DNA of 64,000 nucleotides from Bacteroidales bacterium (GCA_017477465.1 JAFUVU010000029.1:1-64000); one strand, 5' to 3'. Positions 9,298 to 18,504 are shown, numbered from the stretch's first letter. The notes: a model not told the origin generated them from the sequence alone. Translations and numbers: made by a program.

Positions 9298-10299
9298 ATG
9301 AAAACGGCCGTCGTCATACTTAATTACAACACCAAGGACTACCTCCGGCAGTTCCTTCCCGGCCTCATCGACTCCTGCAAAGGCCTGGACGCACAGGTAA
9401 TAGTTGCCGACAACGCCTCAACCGACGGATCGGCCGCCCTCATGAAAGAGCAGTTCCCGCAAGTTCCGCTTATTGAGCTGGACCGGAATTACGGCTTCAC
9501 CGGAGGCTACAACAAGGCGCTCGGGCAAATTGAGGCGGAGTATTTTGTGCTCATCAATTCCGACATAGAGGTCCAGGAGGGATGGCTTCAGCCCCTTGTG
9601 GAATGGATGGACACGCATCCGGAGTGCGGCGCCTGCGGCCCCAAGCTGCTGTCGTACAAGGAAAGGGACAGCTTCGAATATGCCGGTGCGGCTGGCGGCC
9701 TCATAGACCGCTACGGTTATCCGTTCTGCCGCGGGCGCATACTCGGCAAAGTGGAAAAAGACAAGGGACAGTACAATTCGCCGGCCGATGTTCTCTGGGT
9801 AAGCGGCGCCTGCCTGATGGTGCGTTCCCACATCTGGAAATCCATCGGAGGGCTTGACTCCCGCTTCTTCGCGCACATGGAGGAGATAGACCTCTGCTGG
9901 AGGATGCAATTGCGCGGATGGAAGGTGACGGTGGTACCGCAGTCCTTCGTTTATCACATAGGCGGCGGCACGCTGCCGGCAAGTTCGCCCTTCAAGCTGC
10001 GCCTTAACTTTCGCAACAATCTCCTCCTTCTGGAAAACAATCTTCCGGCCACATTTGCCGCGGAAGGCAAAAGCGAAATAACGGCCCGCAGAAAAGCCCG
10101 CAGGCGCATTTTGGCACGCATGTGCTTCGACGGTTTATCGGCCCTCGTGTATCTTATAACAGGCCGATGGAGCGCCTTCAAGGCCGTCCTGCAGGCGCAC
10201 CGGGAGTATCGGCAATTAAGGAAAGAAGGCGACATTCCGGCCAATCCCCGCATGCCCGAAGGGCTCTACAACGGATGGATTGTGCCTAAAGGGCTATAA
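9298..10299 (+). CDS. Glycosyltransferase family 2 (rhamnosyltransferase-like)
   Basis: A 333-residue GT-A glycosyltransferase. Visible elements are the N-terminal VVILNYNTKDYLRQFLPGL, DNASTDGSAALM, the metal-binding region LINSDIEVQEGW, and the acceptor-side HMEEIDLCWRMQLRGW. The C-terminal region from about residue 225 is basic and partly hydrophobic. It probably transfers a sugar during surface polysaccharide synthesis; donor and acceptor are unknown. It starts 5 nt after pmbA, but I see no functional link to that pair. Confidence 0.9.
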   Translation: MKTAVVILNYNTKDYLRQFLPGLIDSCKGLDAQVIVADNASTDGSAALMKEQFPQVPLIELDRNYGFTGGYNKALGQIEAEYFVLINSDIEVQEGWLQPLVEWMDTHPECGACGPKLLSYKERDSFEYAGAAGGLIDRYGYPFCRGRILGKVEKDKGQYNSPADVLWVSGACLMVRSHIWKSIGGLDSRFFAHMEEIDLCWRMQLRGWKVTVVPQSFVYHIGGGTLPASSPFKLRLNFRNNLLLLENNLPATFAAEGKSEITARRKARRRILARMCFDGLSALVYLITGRWSAFKAVLQAHREYRQLRKEGDIPANPRMPEGLYNGWIVPKGL

Positions 10300-10361
10300 A
10301 AACTTCGCCGGTCCTATTCAGGGCAAATGCCGCTTATGAAGCAGGTTATTTTTAAAAATTG

Positions 10362-10380
10362 TATATTTGCAAATTGCAAA
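10362..10380 (+). promoter_or_regulatory. Promoter with overlapping palindrome before trkA
   Basis: TATATTTG (10362-10369) is a -7 box 23 bp before the ATG at 10392. A perfect inverted repeat TTTGCAA-A-TTGCAAA occupies 10366-10380, covering the end of the -7 box and the likely start site. It is placed where a repressor would block initiation, although a short AT-rich palindrome could be chance. Confidence 0.55.
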
Positions 10381-10391
10381 TGATTTGATAT

Positions 10392-11759
10392 ATGAAAATT
10401 ATCATCGAAGGCGCAGGTCAGGTGGGCTCGCATCTTGCCAGGATGCTAAGCCAGGAAGCCAACGACATTACGGTAATCGACAGTGATGCCGCCCTCATCC
10501 GTGCCCTCTCTTCATCGGCCGATGTGGCCACCCTACAGGGCCCTCCGTCCACCATCAGCCTGCTTAAGGATGCAGGCTGCGCCCAGGCAGATCTTTTCAT
10601 CGCCGTCAATCCCAGCATGGATCAGAGCGTGAACATTGTCAGCGCCCTGCTCGCGAAGAAGCTGGGCACCAAGCGTGCCATCGCCAGAATAGACGACGAA
10701 GCCTACCTAGCCCCCGAAAACAAACTGCTGTTCAAGGACATGGGCCTGGACATGATGTTCTTCCCGGAAAAGAGCGCCAGCGATGAAATAGTGGATATGC
10801 TGCGTCACAGCGCAAGCACGGACTCGATGGACTTTGCCCGCGGCAAGCTGCAGCTGGCGGTGTTCAAACTGGACGACGACTCCCCTCTTCTGGACATGAA
10901 CGTAGCGGAATTCTCGCACGCTGTAAAAAACATGCAAGAAGGGGCCGATTTCCGCATCGTAGCCATCTCCCGCGCAGGAAAAACGCTCATCCCCTCCTTC
11001 GACACCACTTTCAAGTATCACGACTATCTGTACATAATCTCCTGCAGGGACGGCATGCCCGCCCTTATGAAATACCTTGGCAAAGACAAGGTGGACATAC
11101 GCAGGGTAATGATCCTCGGCGGCAGCGAAATAGGCGAAATGGTAGCCACGCGCCTGGCAAAGCAGAAGCTTGACGATGTAAAAATCATAGACATAAACTC
11201 GGCCCGTTGCCGACAGCTGTCAGAGAATCTTCCCGACGAAGTGAGGGTAGCCTGCGGCGATGTCCGCAACACCGACTTCCTCCAGGAAGAAGACATGAGG
11301 GGCTATCAGGCCGTGCTTGCCGTAACAGGCAACGACGAAACCAACATCCTCTCATGCGTCGTGGCAAAGAAAATGGGCGTTCCCCGCGTAATAGCCCAGG
11401 TGGAGAACCTTGAGTACATCCGCCTGGCCGAAGAAATGGGCGTTGACAGCGTCGTAAACAAGAAACTGATTACGGCAAGCCGCATCTTCAAATTCACCCT
11501 TTCGGACAAAGTGCGTTCCGTGCGCTATATGAGCGGAACGGATGCAGAAGTGCTTGAATACACCGCCGCACCCGGCTCACGCATTACCAAAGGCATACTT
11601 AAAGACATAGACTTCCCGCAGGACGCCATCATCGGCGGCGTAATCAGAGGCGGCGAAAGTTTCATCGCCGTCGGCCACAGCCATATAGAAGCATACGACA
11701 GGGTGGCCGTTTTTGCACTTCCGGACGCAGTGAAAGAAGTTGACAAAATGTTCCGATAA
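10392..11759 (+). CDS. trkA: TrkA-type K+ transport regulatory NAD-binding protein
   Basis: A 455-residue protein with the duplicated TrkA layout: RCK-N (GAGQVGSHLARML, acidic strand end VIDSD) and RCK-C, repeated from about residue 230 with the less perfect dinucleotide loop ILGGSEIGEMVATRL. It binds NAD(H) and gates a TrkH/TrkG K+ channel at the inner membrane. Usually trkH is adjacent; here the next gene is mmdA, so the channel must be encoded elsewhere. A promoter with an overlapping palindrome precedes it. Confidence 0.93.
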   Translation: MKIIIEGAGQVGSHLARMLSQEANDITVIDSDAALIRALSSSADVATLQGPPSTISLLKDAGCAQADLFIAVNPSMDQSVNIVSALLAKKLGTKRAIARIDDEAYLAPENKLLFKDMGLDMMFFPEKSASDEIVDMLRHSASTDSMDFARGKLQLAVFKLDDDSPLLDMNVAEFSHAVKNMQEGADFRIVAISRAGKTLIPSFDTTFKYHDYLYIISCRDGMPALMKYLGKDKVDIRRVMILGGSEIGEMVATRLAKQKLDDVKIIDINSARCRQLSENLPDEVRVACGDVRNTDFLQEEDMRGYQAVLAVTGNDETNILSCVVAKKMGVPRVIAQVENLEYIRLAEEMGVDSVVNKKLITASRIFKFTLSDKVRSVRYMSGTDAEVLEYTAAPGSRITKGILKDIDFPQDAIIGGVIRGGESFIAVGHSHIEAYDRVAVFALPDAVKEVDKMFR

Positions 11760-11781
11760 TATTTTAGGTAAAACATAAACT

Positions 11782-13338
11782 ATGAGCATCCAAACGGATC
11801 AGATCCAATCCCTTGTGGAGCGCCGCGCCAAGGCCCGCCTTGGAGGTGGCGAAAAAAGAATTGAAGCACAGCATGCAAAAGGGAAGAAGACGGCCAGGGA
11901 AAGGCTGGCAATGCTTCTTGACCCCGGCAGCTTTGAAGAATACGACATGTTTGTCCAGCACCGCTGCACAAACTTTGGAATGGAAGCCTCCCATCCGGAC
12001 GGCGACGGCGTTGTAACCGGCTGCGGCACCATCGACGGCCGCCTGGTATATGTCTTCGCGCAGGATTTCACAGTCAGCGGCGGTTCTCTTTCCAAAACCG
12101 TAAGCGAAAAGATTTGCAAAGTGATGGACATGGCCCTCAGAAACGGGGCGCCCTGCATCGGCCTTAACGATTCCGGCGGCGCACGCATCCAGGAAGGCAT
12201 CGACGCGCTGGCAGGCTATGGCGAAATCTTCGAAAGGAATATCCTCGCTTCGGGCGTAGTGCCCCAAATCAGCGCTATAATGGGCCCCTGCGCAGGCGGT
12301 GCGGTTTATTCCCCTGCACTTACCGACTTCACCATCATGGTCAAGAACACCTCCTACATGTTCCTCACCGGCCCCGCCGTCGTGAAAAGCGTCACCGGAG
12401 AAGTGGTGGACCAGGAACAGCTCGGCGGTGCCTCCGTCCATGCATCAAAGAGCGGCGTGGCCCACTTCGCGGCGGACAACGAGGAGCAGGCCATCGACAA
12501 CATCAAGCGCCTTATCAGCTTCCTGCCCCAGAACAATATGGAGCAGGCTCCCTTCAAAGAGACTTCCGATCCTGTCGGCCGCATAGACGATGCTCTAAAC
12601 AGTATAGTGCCCGACAATCCCAACAAGGCCTACGACATGTACAAGGTCATCGGCAGCATAGTGGACGATGGCGATTTCTTTGAAGTCCATAAGGAGTTCG
12701 CAAAGAATATTATCGTCGGTTTCGCCCGCATGAACGGCCGCAGCGTCGGCATCGTCGCCAATCAGCCTGCCGTGCTTGCCGGCGTGCTGGATATCAACGC
12801 CAGCCGCAAAGCCGCACGTTTCGTACGCTTCTGCGACGCCTTCAACATTCCGCTCGTCACTCTGGTTGACGTGCCCGGATTCCTGCCCGGCACCCAGCAG
12901 GAGTATGGTGCAATCATCACCAACGGCGCAAAACTTCTGTACGCATACGGCGAAGCAACGGTCCCCAAGGTCACCGTCACTCTGCGCAAAGGCTACGGCG
13001 GCGCCCACATAGTGATGAGCTGCAAACAGCTTCGCGGAGACATCAATTACGCCTGGCCCAGCGCCCAGATAGCCGTAATGGGGGCCGAAGGCGCAGTCAA
13101 CGTTCTCTATGCCAAGGAAATGAAGGCCGATCCCGAAAACGCCTCCAAGATTTTCGAAGAAAAGAAAAAGGAGTACGAAGAGCTCTTCTCAAACCCCTAT
13201 CAGGCGGCACAGAAAGGCTATATCGACGATGTAATCGAACCCCGCAACACCCGTTTCCGTGTAATCAGGGCCCTGGAGCAGCTTTCACTTAAGCGCGCCT
13301 CCGTTCCTGCAAAGAAACATGACAACCTGCCGCTCTAG
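11782..13338 (+). CDS. mmdA: Methylmalonyl-CoA decarboxylase alpha subunit (carboxyltransferase)
   Basis: A 518-residue carboxyltransferase of the acyl-CoA carboxylase beta family. Visible motifs: [37 protein letters not shown] (acyl-CoA oxyanion region), and [19 protein letters not shown] with [12 protein letters not shown]. It moves the carboxyl group from methylmalonyl-CoA to biotin. The next genes encode OadG-type, biotin-carrier and OadB-type subunits, which identifies a Na+-pumping decarboxylase rather than a biosynthetic carboxylase. Propionyl-CoA carboxylase is the main alternative name for this subunit alone. Confidence 0.92.
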   Translation: MSIQTDQIQSLVERRAKARLGGGEKRIEAQHAKGKKTARERLAMLLDPGSFEEYDMFVQHRCTNFGMEASHPDGDGVVTGCGTIDGRLVYVFAQDFTVSGGSLSKTVSEKICKVMDMALRNGAPCIGLNDSGGARIQEGIDALAGYGEIFERNILASGVVPQISAIMGPCAGGAVYSPALTDFTIMVKNTSYMFLTGPAVVKSVTGEVVDQEQLGGASVHASKSGVAHFAADNEEQAIDNIKRLISFLPQNNMEQAPFKETSDPVGRIDDALNSIVPDNPNKAYDMYKVIGSIVDDGDFFEVHKEFAKNIIVGFARMNGRSVGIVANQPAVLAGVLDINASRKAARFVRFCDAFNIPLVTLVDVPGFLPGTQQEYGAIITNGAKLLYAYGEATVPKVTVTLRKGYGGAHIVMSCKQLRGDINYAWPSAQIAVMGAEGAVNVLYAKEMKADPENASKIFEEKKKEYEELFSNPYQAAQKGYIDDVIEPRNTRFRVIRALEQLSLKRASVPAKKHDNLPL

Positions 13339-13341
13339 CCT

Positions 13342-14280
13342 ATGAGAAAGTTTCTGTCGGCAGTTCTTTTCTTTATAACCTGCACTTTGGGCGCTCAGAA
13401 CGTGAGCGACCTGATTATATCGGAGGCTCTCTCCAGTCCGGACTCCACCGGCATCCTTGACGGATACGGGCGCCGAAACGGCTGGGTAGAGCTTTTCAAC
13501 AAATCCACCGGAACGGTGAGCTATGGCGGCTGCTTCCTTACGGACGACCGCATGAACCTGAAAAAGAGCCTCATCCCCAAAAGCGACCAGCGCACAAAGC
13601 TGGGTCCGCGCCAGAGCGTAGTGTTCTATTGCAGCGGCAACGGAGCGGACGGCACCTTCTACGCCGGCTTCAAGCTTGAGCCCGGAAAAACCGTTTATCT
13701 TGTCTCCAACGACGGGCGCACGGTAATAGATTCCCTGGCCATCCCTGCATCTTTGCCCGCCGGCCGTTCAATCCAGAAGCTGGCCTTCGACCTTCGCCAA
13801 CAAGTATTTGAGCCTCAGGCCGATCCTGCCATCCCCTCCCCAGGCATCCTGAACGGGGACCAGGACAGCACCACCAAAGCCCAGATAATGGCGGAGAACG
13901 ACCCGCACGGTTTAACCCTTACCGTAGTTTCAGTCGCGGTTGTATTCTCAGCCCTTGCCATACTCTGGTTCCTGTTCTGGCTGCTCTTTGACAGACGCGC
14001 CAAGAAAAAGACGGCCGGTCATGACGGGACGCCCAAGCGTCATTCCCGACCTGATCGGGAATCTCCTGACGGCGAAGTCGTCGCCGCCATCGCCCTTGCC
14101 CTGGACATGGAAGCCTCAGGCGATGATTATGCGGCAATAGCGGCTGCAGTTCACCTGTACTTAACCGAAGCAATACATGACGTGGAACCCGGCATAGTGA
14201 CAATACGCCGCACGGAGTCTTCCGCATGGAATAACAAAACCTTAACTTTCAGACAATTACCTCAACATGAAAACTTATAA
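13342..14280 (+). CDS. Lamin-tail domain / OadG-type membrane subunit fusion
   Basis: A 312-residue protein with a signal peptide (MRKFLSAVLFFITCTLGAQ), then a lamin-tail-like beta domain at about 20-165 (LIISEALSS, GWVELFNKSTGTVSYGGCFL), one transmembrane helix at about 193-217, and a short cytosolic tail resembling OadG (DGEVVAAIALALDMEASG). OadG anchors decarboxylase subunits and is normally only about 80-90 residues, so the exported domain is an addition. A 30-bp palindromic repeat at 14037-14066 lies in frame in the linker after the membrane helix. It overlaps the biotin-carrier gene by 14 nt. Confidence 0.8.
   Translation: MRKFLSAVLFFITCTLGAQNVSDLIISEALSSPDSTGILDGYGRRNGWVELFNKSTGTVSYGGCFLTDDRMNLKKSLIPKSDQRTKLGPRQSVVFYCSGNGADGTFYAGFKLEPGKTVYLVSNDGRTVIDSLAIPASLPAGRSIQKLAFDLRQQVFEPQADPAIPSPGILNGDQDSTTKAQIMAENDPHGLTLTVVSVAVVFSALAILWFLFWLLFDRRAKKKTAGHDGTPKRHSRPDRESPDGEVVAAIALALDMEASGDDYAAIAAAVHLYLTEAIHDVEPGIVTIRRTESSAWNNKTLTFRQLPQHENL
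14037..14066 (+). repeat. Palindromic repeat copy 1 (inside coding sequence)
   Basis: ATTCCCGA (14042-14049), loop CCTGA, TCGGGAAT (14055-14062) form a perfect 8-bp stem, flanked by GCGTC on the left and CTCC on the right. It encodes about ten residues (RHSRPDRESP) of the OadG-type protein in frame. Copy 2 at 14427-14456 is the same element in the opposite orientation. Confidence 0.8.
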
Positions 14281-14734
14281 TTTCAAAATCAACGGCAAAG
14301 ACTACGCCGTTACCATAGGAGAGGCCGACGGACGCACCCTCCCAGTCAATGTAAACGGAGCCGACTATCAGGTAGAACTGGAAAACGCTCCCCAGGCAGC
14401 ACCCGTAGCCGCCATGCCCAGTCCCGGGAAGACTCCCGATCAAGTCGGGAGTGACGCGGCTAAGGCCGGGAGTGACGCAGCTAAGGCCGGTGCCGCTCCT
14501 GTTGCGAAACCCGCTGGAGCCGGAGAAAAGGTGAATTCTCCCCTGCCCGGCGTAATCATCGAGGTCAGCGTCAAAGAAGGCCAGGCTGTCAAAGCAGGAC
14601 AAAAGCTGGCAGTCCTCGAGGCCATGAAAATGGAAAACGAAATCCCGGCTCCAAAGGACGGTACCGTAACGGCCATTCATGTAAGTAAAGGCGACTCCGT
14701 CCTGGAAGGAGCACCTATCGTGAGCATTGCCTGA
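14267..14734 (+). CDS. mmdC: Biotin carboxyl carrier subunit of methylmalonyl-CoA decarboxylase
   Basis: A 155-residue protein. The C-terminal biotinyl domain (about 88-155) carries the biotin attachment motif EAMKMEN and the hammerhead-like turns GVIIEVSVKEGQAVKAGQK. The N-terminal 45 residues form a small beta segment seen in Bacteroidota carriers. The linker between them is Ala/Pro/Lys-rich and contains palindromic repeat copy 2 plus a 21-bp tandem duplication encoding GSDAAKA twice. It lies between the OadG-type gene (14-nt overlap) and the oadB-type gene (1-nt overlap). Confidence 0.94.
   Translation: MKTYNFKINGKDYAVTIGEADGRTLPVNVNGADYQVELENAPQAAPVAAMPSPGKTPDQVGSDAAKAGSDAAKAGAAPVAKPAGAGEKVNSPLPGVIIEVSVKEGQAVKAGQKLAVLEAMKMENEIPAPKDGTVTAIHVSKGDSVLEGAPIVSIA
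14427..14456 (-). repeat. Palindromic repeat copy 2 (inside coding sequence)
   Basis: ACTCCCGA (14432-14439), loop TCAAG, TCGGGAGT (14445-14452) with GACGC to the right. Read on the minus strand it matches copy 1 with only a few changes, and the change in the stem is compensatory (a T-A pair in copy 1 is C-G here). It encodes part of the mmdC linker (KTPDQVGSDA) in frame. Confidence 0.8.
14447..14488 (+). repeat. 21-bp tandem duplication in the mmdC linker
   Basis: Two adjacent copies of a unit beginning GGGAGTGACGC, at 14447 and 14468, differ at one base. The unit is seven codons long (GSDAAKA), so frame is kept. The left copy starts inside the right arm of palindromic repeat copy 2, suggesting that the duplication arose from the edge of that element. 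Confidence 0.85.
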
Positions 14735-15879
14735 TGGACCAGATTTTCCAGTCCCTATCCCAGTTCTGGGAATATACCGGTTTTGCCAACTGCAGCTGGC
14801 AGAACCTTGTCATGATTGGCATCGGCCTGATATTCATAACCTTGGCCATCGTTAAGGAATGGGAGCCCATGCTTCTGGTCCCTATCGGCTTCGGTATGAT
14901 CGTGGGCAATATCCCGATGTTTCCCGGCCTGAACATCGGCGTTTACGAGGACGGCTCCGTGCTCAATATCCTGTATCAGGGTGTCAAGCAGGGCTGGTAT
15001 CCGCCTCTCATCTTCCTGGGCATAGGAGCGATGACCGATTTCAGCGCCCTCATATCCCAGCCAAGGCTCATCCTGATCGGTGCTGCCGCCCAGATGGGCA
15101 TCTTCGGAGCCTATCTGCTCGCCCTCCTTTTCGGCTTCGCTCCGAATGAGGCCGGCGCCATCGGCATTATCGGAGGTGCAGACGGCCCTACGGCCATTTT
15201 CCTCAGCTCCAAGCTGGCACCCGATCTCATGGGCGCCATAGCGGTCAGCGCATATTCCTACATGGCACTTGTTCCGGTGATCCAGAAGCCCATCATGCTC
15301 CTTCTCACCAACAAGAAGGAACGGCTCATCAAGATGCCCACTCCCCGCACGGTATCCAAGAAAGAGAAGATTGTCTTCCCCATCGTGGGCTTCCTCATCA
15401 CCGCTTTCATCGTCCCCAGCGGCCTGCCTCTTCTGGGCATGCTGTTCTTTGGCAACCTCCTCAAAGAGAGCGGCGTGACGCGCAGGCTTGCCAACACCGC
15501 CAGCGGTCCGCTCATCGACGTTGTCACCACCCTCATCGGCCTCACGGTAGGTGCATCCACCCAGGCCGATAAATTCATCAGCGTCAAATCTTTGATGATT
15601 TTCGGACTGGGTCTTCTGAGCTTCGTTATCGCCACCATGAGCGGTGTCCTCTTCGTCAAACTGATGAATCTGTTCATAAAGAATCCGGCAAAGAAAATCA
15701 ATCCGCTCATCGGCAACGCCGGTGTGTCTGCCGTGCCTGACAGTGCCCGCGTGAGTGAAACGGTAGGACGGGAAATCGATCCCTCCAACCACCTTCTCAT
15801 GCACGCCATGGGTCCCAACGTCGCAGGCGTCATCGGATCGGCAGTTGCAGCCGGTATCCTGCTAAGCTTCCTTGGATAG
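14734..15879 (+). CDS. mmdB: Na+-transporting decarboxylase beta subunit (OadB/MmdB type)
   Basis: A 381-residue membrane protein with about 9-10 hydrophobic segments. The hallmark GIIGGADGPTAIFLSSKLAP, including the Asp used for Na+/H+ coupling in OadB, is intact, as is SAYSYMALVPVIQKPIM. It decarboxylates carboxybiotin and exports Na+. The start overlaps the last base of mmdC. Length and motifs match the family well. Confidence 0.95.
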   Translation: MDQIFQSLSQFWEYTGFANCSWQNLVMIGIGLIFITLAIVKEWEPMLLVPIGFGMIVGNIPMFPGLNIGVYEDGSVLNILYQGVKQGWYPPLIFLGIGAMTDFSALISQPRLILIGAAAQMGIFGAYLLALLFGFAPNEAGAIGIIGGADGPTAIFLSSKLAPDLMGAIAVSAYSYMALVPVIQKPIMLLLTNKKERLIKMPTPRTVSKKEKIVFPIVGFLITAFIVPSGLPLLGMLFFGNLLKESGVTRRLANTASGPLIDVVTTLIGLTVGASTQADKFISVKSLMIFGLGLLSFVIATMSGVLFVKLMNLFIKNPAKKINPLIGNAGVSAVPDSARVSETVGREIDPSNHLLMHAMGPNVAGVIGSAVAAGILLSFLG

Positions 15880-15880
15880 T

Positions 15881-17146
15881 ATGAAAAAAGCATTTTTTAT
15901 CTCAATCGCCTTATTTTCAGTCACTTTTGCCGTAGCTCAGGAAAAGGCGAAAAGCGGTTGGTCCTTCCTTCCAATGCCGGACTTCAGCTACAACTCGGAC
16001 CTTGGCATGTCCCTGGGTGCCTGGGGCGATATTTTCTATTACGGCACTCCTGAAAACACGGTATATCCAAATTATATCCATCATGCCGGCTTTACAGGTG
16101 CCTACGCCACCAAGGGTTCATGGTACCTGCACGCCTTCTATGAGTCCGAGCATCTGATTCCCGGCATCGGCCTCAAACTGTCGGCCACTTACAGGGACGT
16201 TTCCACCAATAACTTCTATGGTTACAACGGCATCGCGGCTCCGTATGATCAGGCAAGGGACATGAATGCCGAAACAAGGGAAGCTTATTACACCAACGAC
16301 CGGCGCTTTTTCAGGGCTGCAGCGCTTGCACAGGGCAAAATAGCAGGCAGGCTGTCCTGGATGGGCGGCGCCGTCTTCCGCCGCGTTCACATCAAAGACT
16401 ACAGTCTTAAAAACTACGACAGCGGCAACAGCCTGTATCTGGACTATATCGACAATAATCTCATCCGCGCGGACGAGGCCGGAGGCGGCACTTCGCTGGA
16501 CCTTAAAGCCGGCCTCAACTACGACAGCCGCAACTATCCGCTGTCTCCTTCAAGCGGCATTTATTCGGACCTTTACCTCGTATCGAATTTCGACCTCGGA
16601 GGCAAAGGCTACAACTACGGACAAATAGTTGCCGATTTCCGCCAATACCTTACCCTGCTGCCGGAGCGCATCGTTTTCGCTTACCATCTCGCCCTTCAGC
16701 ATCAGCTTTGGGGCAATATCCCCTTCTACAACATCAACGAACTGGCAACGCCGGAGTATCGCTACGAAGAGTTTTCGGGCCTTGGCAGCCGCTACAGCAT
16801 CCGAGGCTACAGATACAACAGAATATCGGCCGCCGGTTACGCCTGGGGCAACTTTGAACTACGCTGCACTCCATTCATTTTCGACCTCTGGAAACAGCAC
16901 ATAGAGCTGCTCGCCATCCCCTTTGTCGATCTTGGCGCCATCACCAGAACCTACAGGCTTGAAGAGCAGAAGCTCCTCGGCGACAAATTTTACCAAGACA
17001 TCAAGCTTCCTGTCATGGCAAGCGGCGGAATAGGATTCAAATTCCAGATGAATCACAATTTCATAATCGCAGTTGACTTTGCCAAAGCCTTCAATCCACA
17101 GCTGAGCGATTTCATGATAGGCATGGCATCGTCATACATCTTCTAA
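15881..17146 (+). CDS. BamA/TamA-like outer membrane beta-barrel protein
   Basis: About 421 residues with a signal peptide (MKKAFFISIALFSVTFAVAQ) and a barrel resembling the Omp85 C-terminal domain: YDSRNYPLSPSSGIYSDLYL, LGSRYSIRGYRYNRI (the RGY element) and a terminal aromatic strand ending YIF. POTRA repeats are absent, so this is a barrel-only member of the surface-antigen family. The start is ATG 15881, next to the mmdB stop. It ends the decarboxylase operon before a terminator. Substrate unknown. Confidence 0.8.
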   Translation: MKKAFFISIALFSVTFAVAQEKAKSGWSFLPMPDFSYNSDLGMSLGAWGDIFYYGTPENTVYPNYIHHAGFTGAYATKGSWYLHAFYESEHLIPGIGLKLSATYRDVSTNNFYGYNGIAAPYDQARDMNAETREAYYTNDRRFFRAAALAQGKIAGRLSWMGGAVFRRVHIKDYSLKNYDSGNSLYLDYIDNNLIRADEAGGGTSLDLKAGLNYDSRNYPLSPSSGIYSDLYLVSNFDLGGKGYNYGQIVADFRQYLTLLPERIVFAYHLALQHQLWGNIPFYNINELATPEYRYEEFSGLGSRYSIRGYRYNRISAAGYAWGNFELRCTPFIFDLWKQHIELLAIPFVDLGAITRTYRLEEQKLLGDKFYQDIKLPVMASGGIGFKFQMNHNFIIAVDFAKAFNPQLSDFMIGMASSYIF

Positions 17147-17168
17147 AGAATTGGCATTTTTTATTCAA

Positions 17169-17202
17169 CCCTTCTTCTATTTTTCACGAAGAAGGGTTTT
17201 TT
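17169..17202 (+). terminator. Rho-independent terminator after the decarboxylase operon
   Basis: CCCTTCTTC (17169-17177), a 10-nt loop and GAAGAAGGG (17188-17196) are followed by six T residues. It separates the decarboxylase/barrel operon from the V-ATPase operon. Confidence 0.9.
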
Positions 17203-17219
17203 CTATGCCATATTTTAGC

Positions 17220-17227
17220 TATATTTG
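17220..17227 (+). promoter_or_regulatory. -7 box of the V-ATPase operon
   Basis: TATATTTG lies 29 bp before the ATG of the subunit E gene and directly after the terminator. A -33 element is not obvious because the region is T-rich. Confidence 0.65.
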
Positions 17228-17256
17228 CGAACTTAGATAACACTAATTTATAGTAT

Positions 17257-17859
17257 ATGGACAAACTCCAGGAACTGACCCAGAAACTCTACAACGAGGG
17301 TCTGTCAAAAGGAAAAGAAGAAGGCGCAGCCATTCTGGAACAAGCAAAGCAGGAGGCGGCAGCCATCGTAAAAAAAGCAAATGAAGAGGCGGAGGCAATT
17401 CTCGCATCGGCCCGCAAACAAGCCCAGGACTACAAGGTAAAAGTAGAAGGCGACGTCAAAATGGCCTCCATCCAGGCCCTGCAGGCCACCCGTGCCGGCG
17501 TCGAGCAGCTAATAGTAGCAAAGGCAGTGGCTCCCGCAAAAGAAGCAATGTCGGAGGAAGCCTTCCTTAAAAACATCATCACGGAAGTCGCAAAACGCTT
17601 CTCGGCCCAGGAAAGCACGGATCTCAGCCTGGTCCTCCCGGAAAGCTTGCAAAGCAGTCTGGAGCCTTTCGTTCGCACGGAACTCTCCAAGACCATAGGC
17701 AGCGGTGTGGAGGCATCCTTCTCCAAGAAACTTAACGGCGGCTTCAAAATCGGCCCTAAGGACGGCAGCTATTTCATCTCCCTCACCGATGAAAGCTTCG
17801 CAGCCCTCATAGGCGATTATCTGCGTCCCGCAACCAAGAAGATTCTCTTCGGCGAATGA
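17257..17859 (+). CDS. atpE: V-type ATP synthase subunit E (peripheral stalk)
   Basis: A 200-residue protein. Residues 1-85 form a charged, Ala/Glu/Lys-rich helix (SKGKEEGAAILEQAKQEAAA) typical of the E/G stalk, and the C-terminal part (LNGGFKIGPKDGSYFISLTD, SFAALIGDYLRP) matches the E-subunit head. It links the V1 head to the membrane sector. It is the first gene of an operon of seven ATPase genes with short spacings or overlaps. Confidence 0.88.
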   Translation: MDKLQELTQKLYNEGLSKGKEEGAAILEQAKQEAAAIVKKANEEAEAILASARKQAQDYKVKVEGDVKMASIQALQATRAGVEQLIVAKAVAPAKEAMSEEAFLKNIITEVAKRFSAQESTDLSLVLPESLQSSLEPFVRTELSKTIGSGVEASFSKKLNGGFKIGPKDGSYFISLTDESFAALIGDYLRPATKKILFGE

Positions 17860-18500
17860 GCAATTTCGAATATATCATTTCCTCGCTCCCGTTCCTGACT
17901 GCAGACTTCAAGTACGCGGAAGGCAGCGGCTTCAACTCCGTCCTGGAAGAAATCCGCTCCAACCTGTCGGAAAAAGACAACAAGGTGCTGGATTTCCTGC
18001 TGAAAGGCTTCGACCCGGACCAGCTGAACCCGGACTTCTACGCCGAAGCGCTGTCGCATCAGCATCGCTTCATCCGCGAGTATTTCCGCTTCGACCTCAA
18101 CCTGCGCAACGCCAAGGTCCGCTTCCTTAACAAAGAGCTCGGCAGGGCGGCAGAAATGGACGTAATAACGGGAGAAGGCACAGACGAAGACGAAAACCTG
18201 GACATAGACCTCTACCGCTTCAAAGGCGGAGAGTTCGAAGAACAGCTTGCAGTGCAAAACGCCCTGGAACTTGGCGACCTCCTGTCAAGGGAAAAAGCAC
18301 TGGACGATGTAGTATGGGACAAGGTGAACAAACTGGAAACCTTCCACTACTTCGACCTCACGGCAGTTCTCGCATACGTGTCCAAGCTTCACATCGTGAA
18401 CCGTTGGCTGGCCCTTGACAGCGAACGCGGCCGCGCACTCTTCAAACAACTGGTAAACGAGGTTCGAGGAACCTTCAAAGGCGTAAATTATCAAGAATAA
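17856..18500 (+). CDS. DUF2764 protein, V-ATPase-associated (C-like)
   Basis: A 214-residue protein starting MSNFEYIISSLPFLTADFKY, the DUF2764 signature. In Bacteroidota and spirochaetes this family sits in V-ATPase operons at the place of subunit C, and remote similarity suggests it is the C/d-like connector. The sequence is helical and acidic. It overlaps the subunit E gene by 4 nt and precedes subunit A by 4 nt. No separate typical subunit C gene is present in the cluster. Confidence 0.85.
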   Translation: MSNFEYIISSLPFLTADFKYAEGSGFNSVLEEIRSNLSEKDNKVLDFLLKGFDPDQLNPDFYAEALSHQHRFIREYFRFDLNLRNAKVRFLNKELGRAAEMDVITGEGTDEDENLDIDLYRFKGGEFEEQLAVQNALELGDLLSREKALDDVVWDKVNKLETFHYFDLTAVLAYVSKLHIVNRWLALDSERGRALFKQLVNEVRGTFKGVNYQE

Positions 18501-18504
18501 ATAT

